From NCBI RefSeq assembly GCF_010093815.1, contig NW_022985556.1, forward strand, positions 1,099,183 through 1,163,182: a DNA stretch of 64,000 bases, written 5' to 3'. The DNA is from Pseudovirgaria hyperparasitica. Taxonomy: Eukaryota > Ascomycota > Dothideomycetes > Acrospermales > Acrospermaceae. This document shows positions 1-9,921 of this stretch, piece by piece (the stretch's first letter is position 1; each line of letters starts with the position of its first letter). The notes beneath the pieces were generated by a model, which was given only the letters and a program-made list of their open reading frames with translations, had not been told where the DNA came from and ran no database searches. The translations under genes and the position numbers were made by a program.

Positions 1-26
1 TTAGTTATAGCAGTACGCATCATACC

Positions 27-1698
27 ATGGTCGACCAAAAGACCTGCCTCATCGTCATCGACGGTTGGGGCGTAGCATCCGAGACGTCTAGGAAGGATGG
101 CGATGCTATTCTTGCTGCAGACACTCCCGTCATGGACGACTTTGCTAAAGAAGACTCCAAGTCTGCGTCGGGATACACAGAGCTTGACGCGTCCTCCACC
201 GCCGTCGGACTTCCGAAAGGCCTCATGGGCAACAGTGAAGTCGGCCATCTAAACATTGGTGCTGGTCGCATCGTATGGCAAGATGTTGTCCGCATTGACC
301 AGACCATCGAGGATGGCAAATTGAATCAAAACAAGCAGATCCTGAACTCCTTCAACAGAGCCAAGGATGGAAATGGTCGCCTACATCTTTGTGGTCTGGT
401 GTCTGATGGTGGAGTGGTAAGCTGCACGCCATCTTTTAGACACGCCTATGGCTGACTCTTCTGTAGCACGCCAAATTGGACCACCTCGTCGCTCTCCTCA
501 AAGTTGCCAACGAGATTGGCGTTCCAAAAGTCTTCATCCACTTCTTCGGCGATGGCCGCGACACCGATCCCTACTCCGGGTTAGGACACATGAAGGATCT
601 AATCAAGCTTACCAAGGAGATAGGTACCGGAGAGATCGCGACAGTCGTTGGCCGTTACTACATCATGGATCGCGACCAGAGGTGGGATCGTGTAGAGATT
701 GGCATGAAGGGCCTGGTGACAGGAGAAGGAGAAGAGACCGATGACCCGGTCAAAACCATGCAAGAGCGATACGATAAGAAAGAGTCAGATGAGTTTATGA
801 AGCCCATCGTTGTTGGCGGAAAGGAGCGACGTATCCAGGATGACGACACCATCTTTTTCTTCAATTACCGATCCGATCGTGTCCGCGAAGTTACGCAACT
901 GCTTGGTGGCTTCGACCGTTCACCAAAGCCAGACTTCCCGTATCCCAAAAACACGCACCTGACCACAATGACCCGCTACAACACTGCATTCGAATTCCCT
1001 ATCGCGTTTCCTCCTCAGGTGATGGATAATGTCTTGGCTGAATGGCTAGCGAAGAAGGGCCTGAAACAGTGCCACATTGCTGAGACGGAGAAGTATGCTC
1101 ACGTCACATTCTTCTTCAACGGCGGTATCGAGAAGCAATTCGAAAACGAGGATCGAGAGTTGATTCCTTCGCCGAAAGTAGCAACTTATGATTTGCAGCC
1201 GACCATGAGTGCAATGGCAGTTGCAGAGAAACTAAGCGAGCGAATTTCCGATGGCAAGTATGACTTCCTGATGAACAACTTTGCGCCACCAGATATGGTT
1301 GGTCATACTGGTGTGTACGAAGCTGCCATAAAGGCCTGCACAGAGACCGATAAAGGTATCGGTCATGTCCTCGAGACGTGCAAGAAGGAGGGCTACGTTC
1401 TGTTTGTGACAGCTGATCATGGGTAAGTAATTCGATGAGAAGGCCTGAGATGGGCCATGCCAATCTGAATGCTAACCTGATGAATAGCAACGCCGAAGAG
1501 ATGCTCAACGAGGAGGGCAAACCCAAGACTTCTCACACGCTCAACAAGGTGCCCTTCGTGATGGCCAATGCGCCAGAAGGGTGGAGCCTTCAAAAGAAAG
1601 ACGGTGTTCTCGGCGATGTTGCGCCCACGATTCTAGATGCAATGGGAATCGAGAAGCCAGATGATATGGATGGTAAGAGTTTGCTCGTGAAGGCATGA
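27..1698 (+). CDS. 2,3-bisphosphoglycerate-independent phosphoglycerate mutase
   Basis: Interconverts 3- and 2-phosphoglycerate in glycolysis and gluconeogenesis in the cytosol; the cofactor-independent, metal-dependent, alkaline-phosphatase-fold type. Exons are 27-416, 467-1422 and 1488-1698, with GT-AG introns of 50 and 65 nt, giving 518 aa, the normal size of the family. The N-terminal metal-binding IDGWG is at residues 11-15. The catalytic serine is Ser70 in MGNSEVGH. GDGRDTDP and FFNYRSDRVRE are family signatures, and the C-terminal metal motif ADHGNAEE is rebuilt exactly across the second intron. The ATG at 27 has a good context (CATACCATGG) and starts at the usual distance from the first motif, so the coding region looks complete although only 26 bases of upstream sequence are present. 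Filamentous ascomycetes are known to use this enzyme where budding yeast uses the cofactor-dependent one. Confidence 0.95.
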
Positions 1699-2461
1699 TT
1701 GAAGATGATGTGATTGTAGTTTTGGCATGGCGGAAGGTGTTGCGGGTATAGAAAGAGCTGCTGTGAGCTACGTTGGTGTAGAAAATCCCGTGTTGATGAT
1801 GATAGAAGCGGTTTGCTGTCGTGATAGACTCCCGAACTGAATATATACTCTGTTGAGTGTGATTCTTGGTGGAAATGCGTACGTGTATGTCTTTTGTTGG
1901 TGGCATAGGACAGGACCTGGAGTTATTAATGAGGGTGCTCATCCCCGCGCTAACCTTCCATTTCGAGCAGGGATCTTTGCAACACCAAAATCTGCCCCGC
2001 CAGATTGGCCCCGACAGCTGAAGGTGGAAATCATCGGCGGACCGCAGCGAGCTGCTTTTTTGTCGAAAACACCTGCTTCTCTTCCATATTAGCAGACCTT
2101 GGTTTAAGATACATTCTTTGCTGCTTCACCGGTCTTCTCGATAACAGCCTGTCCATATCTTGTATCCTTGCACATCATTTGTCCCGGCCGCATCCTTCGC
2201 TTTATCCAGCCTTGTCCTTGTCGCCTTGCGACTGTAATAGTGATAGCGGACTTTACAAATCAGCCTAGGCGTTCTGGTGTCTCGACATACAAGAACCTGG
2301 CGGACGGTATTCAGAATCTTTCCATACTATAGCTTTGCCTCGACGACTCGACTCGAAGACCCTTCGGTCTCCCCCTGAGACATCAGCAACTCTGTCGTCG
2401 TCGATACTGCTCCCAGACCAAATCCTTGGACAATTTCTCAGTCCACCGGCCCTCGAGAACA
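1699..2461. other. intergenic: 3' region of the mutase and promoter/leader of the kinase
   Basis: No coding region is supported here. The second half is pyrimidine-rich, as expected for a fungal promoter and 5' leader of the kinase that starts at 2462. Confidence 0.6.
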
Positions 2462-3933
2462 ATGGCAGATACAGCACCCGCCAATGCGCAAGTGCCGCAA
2501 CAACAGGCAGCTCAGATCCAGCCATGTAAATACAAGACTGGGAAGACGTTAGGTGCGGGCAGCTATTCAGTTGTCAAGGAATGCGTACACATCGATACGG
2601 GCAGATACTACGCTGCGAAGGTCATCAATAAACGGCTTATGGCGGGAAGAGAGCATATGGTGAGCACCGGTTGCCCCAGCACATAGAACAGCGTATAGCT
2701 GTGGTCTGAGGGGGAACAGCTTCATAAGATTCTCACAGAGAACGTCTCCATGCGGGATGGAACGTCCTGTCACCAGCAGTAGCGTGACCTAGGGATATAG
2801 CTGATAACATGACTGACATGATGCTCTGTCAGGTTCGAAACGAAATTGCAGTATTGAAGAAAGTCTCCATGGGTCACAGGAATATCCTGACCCTGGTAGA
2901 CTATTTCGAGACCATGAATAACCGTGAGACCACCATACCACGCCATTGTATGTTCGCTTACGTTCTCTCCAGTGTATCTCGTCACCGATCTTGCCCTTGG
3001 AGGAGAACTCTTCGACCGTATCTGCCGAAAAGGAAGCTATTACGAGACCGACGCCGCAGACCTCGTCCGGGCAACCCTTTCCGCCGTCGCATATCTCCAC
3101 GACCACGGTATCGTACATCGCGATCTAAAACCGGAGAACCTCCTCTTCCGCACCCCAGAAGACAATGCAGACCTTCTGATCGCCGACTTCGGCCTCTCGC
3201 GCATCATGGACGAGGAGCAGTTCCACGTTCTCACAACTACCTGCGGCACTCCAGGCTACATGGCCCCTGAAATCTTCAAGAAGACCGGGCACGGCAAGCC
3301 AGTGTAAGCCCCAACTTCCCTCTCTCCTCTTCCCCCCTTTTTTTCCACCATCAAGATTCTAACCCTAGTAACAACAGCGATATCTGGGCCATCGGCGTCA
3401 TAACCTACTTTCTCCTCTGCGGCTACACGCCTTTCGACCGCGACTCCAACCTCGAAGAAATGCAAGCCATCCTCGTCGCAGACTACTCCTTCACCCCACT
3501 CGAATACTGGCGCGGCGTCTCAAACTCGGCCCGCGAATTCATAAAGCGCTGTCTCACCATCATCCCCTCGGAGCGCATGACCTCCCACGAGGCCCTCTCC
3601 CACCCCTGGATCGCCGACACCCCCGTCAAGGAAGGCGAGGACTTGCTCCCGACGGTCAAGAAGAACTTTAATGCGCGCCGCACGCTGCATGCTGCAATCG
3701 ATACCATTCGTGCCATCAACCAGTTGCGAGCGGGTGGGGGCGCAGCGATGATTCATGATGGCGCGAGTGCGCGCGATCCGGCAAAGATTGTGGAGAACTC
3801 GAGACCTGTGGATGAGGATGTTATGGAGCTTGATAGCAGGGGCAATGGGCGGGGCCAGACTGAGGAGATGATTCGCGAGCAGGAGAGGCGGATTAGGGAG
3901 ACACAGGCGGGTCTGTGGGGGCAGCGGAGGTGA
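2462..3933 (+). CDS. cmkB: calcium/calmodulin-dependent protein kinase, CmkB/CaMKI type
   Basis: Serine/threonine kinase of the CaMK group, closest in my reading to Aspergillus CmkB, the CaMKI-like enzyme that is itself activated by a CaMK kinase. Exons are 2462-2659, 2833-2923, 2973-3303 and 3378-3933 (introns 173, 49 and 74 nt), giving 391 aa. The glycine loop GAGSYSVVKE is at 31-40, the ATP-anchoring lysine is Lys53, the catalytic loop HRDLKPEN has Asp147, DFG is at 168-170 and the APE-type motif MAPE is at 193-196. Thr185 in the stretch before CGTPGY aligns with the activation-loop threonine phosphorylated by CaMKK. After the kinase core, residues around KKNFNARRTLHAAIDTIR match the position of the autoinhibitory/calmodulin-binding helix. 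The tail is acidic and Arg/Glu-rich. It converges with the F-box gene downstream. Confidence 0.93.
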
Positions 3934-4183
3934 GCTACAATGTACCAGGATGAGGCATTGTTTGCGATAGACGTGGGAAATGACGGCGCTTATGATGAAT
4001 GAGCACATGAGTGAGCGATTCGGGGTCATTGCGGGCGGGCCAAGATTATTGCCACCAGATAAAGCCATTTCAGGATCCAGGCAGGGTGCGGGACGGCGGG
4101 CACGTAGACAGTCCGGTCATGTACCTTGACACAATGCACTATCATTTCGAAATCGCATTTGCCTAGGCATGTGTACATGTCAT

Positions 4184-5804
4184 CTATAATCCCGTGCCAA
4201 AACTCCTCACCCGACTCCAGTAGTATGGCTTGTCATGCTTCAGCCCAAACTCCCCCCAGTCATCCGTCGTCTTGTTATAACTCCAATACCCCTGCCAATT
4301 CAATTTATTATTGCGCGCTCCCCGCCCGGCCGAGCCCAGCGAAAAGGCCATGCGGAACATGTACTTCGGCACGGATCCATCAGTCTCAATATGCAGCGTG
4401 CCCTCGGCCTCGCGCTCCTCTGCATGCTCAGCCTTCGCAAGCGCATCATCCGGCCCCGAAAGTCTCCACCGTCCAGCGAGCGCCTCCTTCATGACCGACT
4501 GGGGAAGATTGCCCTGGTGCTTTTGTTTCATGTTCTCTGGGATGAGATGGTGCACGACATCGGACGGTTCGGCGAGGGTGAGGAGACTGATGCAGGTGCC
4601 GTCGCGGAAGAAGCGGAGGTAGCGGAAGTAGGTCACGATGAGGACGGGGGTGTTCCAGGTTACTTGGCTGGGCGAGCTTGCGCCGGGGCGGGTGTAGTTT
4701 ACGGTGCTGATGTAGACGCCGTTGAAGCGGATGCGTGGGCGCAGGCGGAACATGGCGCGGTAGGTTGGGTAAGTTGCTGGGACGAGGGTGAGTGGTGGGG
4801 CAGGGGATGGTTCTTCGGGTTTGTACAGCTCCTCATCTGCCTCCTGATCATCGTCGGACAATCCTAGGAGACGGTCCTCGTCGGCTAGTAGGGGCTCACC
4901 GTTGATGCGACAGGCCCAGGAATAGTGCATAGCCGCCATGCCGAACTCGTGGCCCAGTGCGACGCGTTTCCAGATGCGCTCTTCGGTGAGGACAAGATAA
5001 GCTAGTCTCTTGCAGACCTGTGCTGTGCGGACGAAGGATGCGACGTCGCGTACTGCTACATAGAGCAGGATTTCTGTGAGGAGTTCTTCGGGTAGATCTG
5101 CAATTGGGCATGGAGGAGCTGGAGATAGTTCTGTCGGCGGGACTTCGCCTTCAATCTTGAGGCTGGAGAAGTCGGAGAGAAGGTCGACAAGAGAGGAGGA
5201 CAAGCCGGTCAAGTTGTCTGGTTTCACTGCAGAAGCTTTTTTGCTTGTAGTCTGTGACTGAGAGGCTGTCTGGGGAGCTGGTTTCGGCTTTGGGGGGAAT
5301 GAGGAGACCGGGAAATGCTTCTGCTTGTATGATTCGTGGACGCGATCATCGAGCTATACGTATTAGCTTAAGTGTCTCTGGAGTATCTGAAGGCATGCGG
5401 TGTACCTTGAACGCTTTCCTGTATAGTGATACGCTGTCTCCCAATTTACCAATGGACTCTTTAGCTACAGCCTCCTCGTAGTGCTCTAGGGCCGAGCTTG
5501 GCTCTGTACTACGCGCTGCTGCTGCTGAACTGCTCTCCGACAACCGCAGACCAGTCTCACGCGGCTTGATATCATGAAAGCTGGATGGTTGGTATTTATC
5601 ATCATCAGCCTCATGCTCTTGCCGCTGCTTGCCCGCATCTCTTGTCCGTGGCAGAGGTGCCTTCGCTGATCCCTCATACTGCGGTTTATAGGAGCCCGTA
5701 GAGGCCGTAGAGGCTTCTGCCTTGGGAGTTTTGCGAGCTTTCACTTCTTCGCGCCAGCGCTGGCGGAACGATTCGAGTTCGGCTTCAGTTTGATTTTGGT
5801 CCAT
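4184..5804 (-). CDS. F-box protein, FBXO9/Pof7/Hrt3 family
   Basis: Substrate-recognition subunit of an SCF ubiquitin ligase. Exons are complement(5406-5804) and complement(4184-5353), joined by a 52-nt GT-AG intron, giving 522 aa. The N-terminus (QNQTEAELESFRQRWREEV) and the segment around residues 110-145, AVAKESIGKLGDSVSLYRKA continuing into LDDRVHESYKQKHFP, are typical of the FBXO9/Pof7 family, with a TPR/MIT-like helical repeat. The F-box lies at about 217-263 (LPEELLTEILLYVAVRDV). The C-terminal domain carries the conserved RPRIRFNGVYISTVNYTRPG and YFRYLRFFRDGTC stretches. The start at 5804 is the first ATG of an uninterrupted frame. A TGACGTCA palindrome sits 14 bp upstream. The gene is divergent from the Mtm1-type carrier. 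Confidence 0.9.
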
Positions 5805-5817
5805 TGCGTGAGGGGTG

Positions 5818-5825
5818 TGACGTCA
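5818..5825. promoter_or_regulatory. perfect CRE palindrome TGACGTCA upstream of the F-box gene
   Basis: The 8-bp palindrome TGACGTCA is the known binding site of CREB/ATF bZIP factors (Atf1-like in fungi). It lies only 14 bp from the F-box ATG, so it may be in the 5' UTR. Function is inferred from the consensus alone. Confidence 0.4.
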
Positions 5826-6398
5826 CGGTAGACGACTTGTCGGTACTCTACTATTCTTGAGATGATATCTTGAAGAACAGGAACTCCATAACGACAGGCG
5901 CAGGGGTTTGCGAATCGGAGGTCTAGGTTAATAAATAAGAAGGGAATGCTGCGAAGAGCGGTGCGATGTACCGATTCCTGCGCGATGGCGGTATCCTAAT
6001 TCGGCCGCGTCGCTCGGCCTTAAGCTCGAAAGGCCGGCGCGCGACTCCCTCTTGCACATCAAAATAGCTTTAGCCATCTACATATATCCATGATATTTAT
6101 GCGAAAACAGGCCAGCCTGTAGGTCTCTTTGTACTGTATGATGTAGATTACCAGAATCTTCCCCCCAATTAGAAGGTCGCAGATTTATGTAGCCAGCAGT
6201 GTACTTCGATGCTTGACAGAGAGCAGGGAAACTGACCAATCAGCGGGCAGTCTGGCGCTAAAAAGAACGCCGAACGGAGCGGTCCCATTTTTTGACACGC
6301 GCATCATACATTCCTCAGCGCATCGTCAGTCAATTCGCATCCCATACACCAGCTAAGACATCTGTAGTACTCGTCCATATACGTCGACGAGCTGCATT
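5826..6398. promoter_or_regulatory. divergent promoter region, F-box gene / Mtm1-type carrier
   Basis: This is the intergenic region between two divergent genes. It contains a CCAATCA box at 6236-6242, about 170 bp upstream of the carrier ATG and a suitable site for the HAP/CBC complex. No ORF in it resembles a gene. Confidence 0.5.
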
Positions 6399-6446
6399 AT
6401 GCCAGCTTCATGGCTCCTAATTCAATGCGACGCTCTGAGAAGATGA
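6399..6446 (+). other. upstream ORF overlapping the carrier start codon
   Basis: An ATG at 6399 opens a 15-codon frame (stop 6444-6446) in another frame. It runs across the main ATG at 6410. Such overlapping uORFs normally lower initiation at the main start; whether it is in the mRNA depends on the unmapped transcription start. Confidence 0.5.
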
Positions 6447-7880
6447 CATCATCTCCTCCACACGAGAGCGATGCAATGACTGAAGGGACAGGCAAAGTGG
6501 CGCCCTCACCACCTATCGAAGATGTCTCGGTCACTCAGAAGATGTTATCAGCGACTGCTGGGAGTCTCTTGACTTCACTACTGGGTATGTTACATTTCCA
6601 CCAGTTACGGCATCATCCTGCATCCCACCGCACCAACTTCTTGCCACTGCTATAGCTGTCTGAGCATCAGCATGCTCGTGGACTCGTTCATACACATTAA
6701 ATGCTAACAAGCACTACTAGTAACCCCTCTTGATGTTGTTCGTGTCCGTCTACAATCGCAAACACACTCTCCCAGAATGACTGCGGTGCAAGGTCTGCCT
6801 ACGCCTTCAGCAGTGCAATTCAATAATCTACCCTCAAACATAGGAATCTCGACCTGCTGTCGAGAAGTATTCTGGATGGGAAACAACGCTGAGTTCTGCG
6901 TAGCTGGACCGACAGTGGCCCCGAATACTCCTGGCGTCGCATGTGCCGCTGAGGAGGTGCGGTCGAAACACTTTACGAGCACCTTTGAGGGCTTGACGAA
7001 GATTGCTAGGAATGAGGGACCGACCACATTATGGCGCGGATTGTCACCAACTCTCGCAATGGCCATTCCTGCAAACGTTATATATTTTGCTGGATATGAC
7101 TGGTTGCGAACATCACCACAGTCACCCATCAATCATCGTATACCGGACATGTACGCGCCTCTGGTTGCAGGGTCTACTGCTCGTATACTGGCAGCGATCG
7201 TGGTGAATCCTATCGAGATGTTCAGGACTCGGATGCAAGCTGCAACGCACGTCAAGACATCTGCTGGATACTTTCGCGAAACGATGCATAATATGAGGAG
7301 CATGGTCGCAAAAGAAGGCCCAACGAGTTTATGGAGAGGCCTTACTTTAACCCTATGGCGAGATGTGCCCTTCTCTGCATTCTATTGGTGGGGCTATGAA
7401 ACTGGACGAAACGCTCTAACCGACATACGAGGGCGCGCTCAAGCAAAAGCCGACGGACGTGACTTTATCAGAGGCTCTGGCGACGCTAGAGTACGGCGGA
7501 GGAGCGAGTCCAGAGGGCACCAGAATCACAGCACCACACTTGTAGACAGTTTTATCGCTGGTGGCACTTCTGGTGCGATTGCTGCTTTCGTAACAACCCC
7601 TTTCGATGTCGGCAAGACACGTCAACAGGTTTACAAGCATTCAACTGAAGACGCATCAGCTGCGGCAAGTTCATCGGCATCGAAGTTTGTCCGACCCGAG
7701 GAGCGATCTATGCCACGATTTCTGCTGCACATATTCCAGGAACAGGGCCTCTCGGGCTTGTTCAGGGGCTGGGCGGCGAGATGTCTCAAGGTTGCGCCTG
7801 CGTGTGCGATCATGATAAGTAGCTACGAGGTTGGCAAGAAAATGGCCAACAAGGTCAACGAGCGTCGACACGACGACTGA
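6410..7880 (+). CDS. MTM1: mitochondrial carrier, Mtm1/SLC25A39-SLC25A40 type
   Basis: Inner-membrane solute carrier. The animal members SLC25A39/40 import glutathione into mitochondria, and yeast Mtm1 affects manganese/iron loading of Sod2. Exons are 6410-6584 and 6721-7880 (intron 136 nt), giving 444 aa. Three carrier repeats are present, each with the PX[D/E]XX[K/R] signature: TPLDVVRVRLQ, NPIEMFRTRMQ and TPFDVGKTRQQ. The first signature is formed precisely at the splice junction (LLTSLL joined to VTPLD). Between the first signature and the second helix there is a long insert with several cysteines (STCCREVFW, EFCV, VACA), a feature of the Mtm1/SLC25A39 branch. A linker of about 50 polar residues precedes the third repeat. 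An overlapping uORF precedes the start. Confidence 0.9.
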
Positions 7881-8162
7881 GAGAGGGTCGTGGTGCGAAA
7901 GTCAGTACGATGGGCGAGTTTTGTCGTCGCTGAAAGATTTTTGACTGTGCGAAGCATAGGATACCCAGGTGTTTGGATAGTCTCCTCACTCAACCGCATG
8001 ATGGTCGGCGTTGGATATTGTTCTCCCAGGTTCTTGCATTATAGAGAAAAGCCTGTCCTCGCGGCGTTGGAGTACATGATAATGTTGTGAAGATGTGAGA
8101 TGACGTTCGTGTATATAAATTGCAGCAATGCTACTCCTTTTGGATCGGAACTTTCTCTAAGC

Positions 8163-8901
8163 CTAAGCCTTACCAAACCTCCTCAATGTAATATGATGCA
8201 TCTCAGCCCCAACCACCAGTTCCGCGAACAAATCCGCATGCCTCGAGAACGCCGGATGTTTCTTGAATGCCTCATGCGCAGCAATGCCCGTCCATCCAAT
8301 CAAGCTCACAAACCGTGCTCCTTTCCCGTCTGCTCCGAAACTCTCGTGCTCTGCCTCTTCGACCGCATGCCCACTGATCGACCCATAGTTTCCTTCGGCC
8401 TCGGCGAGCACGCTCAGCATTACGGCGAGGTTAGACTCGTAGAAGGGTGCTTGAGCGTGAGTGACATACATGCTGACGACCTCGACGACTGGTTTCGAGC
8501 AGAGGTCGTCGATAGAGAGGGGAAAGTGAACGTGGAACATGTAGACAGGGACGTCTTTCAGGTATGGACGTATAGTGTCTATAAGTGCTGGATAGTCAGA
8601 TGTTTGCATGTATGTGTGGTGGTCCTCGATGGTTCTCCATTCTGGTGAGTGGAAGGGTCAGTGTATGTATGTATCATGTATGGCAGGAGCAAGGCTATTA
8701 TGGTCCAAGATATATAGACGTACGGACTAGTAGTTGGAGGATGTCTGGGTGCTGGATTGTGTGGCCATAGTATAATGACTGGAGACCGGGTTGGGAGGAG
8801 ATGGTCTTGAGGAATGTAGTGAAGACTGGTTCTGCTTCGCCTTCGTTTACGTTTGTTCTTGATTTGAGGGTGAAGTAGGCGATTTGGGTAGCTGGGGACA
8901 T
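8163..8901 (-). CDS. antibiotic biosynthesis monooxygenase (ABM)-fold protein
   Basis: Small protein of the dimeric alpha/beta-barrel (ABM) fold, of unknown substrate. Exons are complement(8724-8901) and complement(8163-8641) with an 82-nt intron, giving 218 aa. The N-terminal half (IAYFTLKS, FLKTISSQPGLQSLYYG, DILQLLVQW) has the strand-helix-strand pattern of an ABM domain. The second half (VPVYMFHVHFPL, APFYESNLAVMLSVLAEAEG, FVSLIGWTGIAAHEAF) looks like a second copy, so this is probably a tandem two-domain fungal member. The splice joins LLV to QWRTIEDHHTY in frame. The start at 8901 was chosen because the frame upstream (to 8985) does not look conserved. It is divergent from the Zn2Cys6 gene across about 1 kb. 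Whether it is an enzyme is not shown. Confidence 0.75.
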
Positions 8902-9921
8902 ATTGTGGTTTGGGATGCAAACGATATGAGATTGTGCACGTTTAAAGTCTATATACAGCTGATGTTGAGTGAAGTTCGAGAACACTTGGTGATAGACTTA
9001 TGGAAGTCCTTGTCACGTAGGAGCCGAGCATGGTAATGCTTGAGGTGAGATATTGGACTGGCTGAAGCATGCCTGCAGAGAATGCCACACATTACTGATG
9101 AAGTTGCTGCATAGCTACATGATAGCAGCCTAGAGCAGCTTTGTAGTATTTTGATCTAGACGGATCATAGACGACAGACTTCGAATGAATGCTATGTTTG
9201 TGGCTATAATAGCCCCTCGATCCTCTGATCTGTCAAGATGGCGCTAGAGAGGATCTAGGCAATCTGATTGGATGTAGACACTATTAGTCAGCGTTAGATT
9301 CCAGGTCATCCATCGCCCAACTCCGTTTGCGTTGTGTTGGCCCCCAATTCATCCGACGGAACAAGTCGTGCGTGTGCGCGACTAATAATAAATTTTTGTT
9401 GTTATTATCTTCTACTTCTGCTATTACAGTATTGAACTAGACAGCCCCTACTCCCTCCCTCGTGGCCATGACATTCCGTGGATATTGTTAATCGATTATT
9501 CACCAACCCCCTCCCTCCACTACTTTCATACTACGCTCAGTACAGCCTACACCGACGGTAGGGCTCTCGCATACATGGATGGCCTGGCCGTGCGTCAGCA
9601 AAGCAAGTCTCCATCCTCTCATATCCATCTCGACGTTGTGGACCCCCGACTGTCGGGATACGTGAGACAGAACACCACCGAACCGCTCTCCCCGTGTACT
9701 GGTCCTGGTCCCACTCCATTTCACTATTGCTGTCATTGACCAGACGTGTGCCGCAGACGCGCATAGTTCTGTCTCTGTCCATCTGCCTATTTGCCTATCT
9801 GCCTATCTGCCTAGTCACCTACCGGCGGCCTACGCACGTAAGGCGAAGCGCTGCCTACCCCGGACGTGCGTGCATCGGAGTTTAGGTTGCACGCATCTGC
9901 AACTGGCAGATCATTGGTGCC
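8902..9921. other. intergenic: divergent promoter of the ABM gene and the Zn2Cys6 regulator
   Basis: About 1 kb with no convincing gene. The short ORFs near 9485-9885 look like chance. A tandem CTATCTGC-like repeat occupies about 9780-9813, and a TGATTGG (CCAAT) box lies near 9265. Confidence 0.5.
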
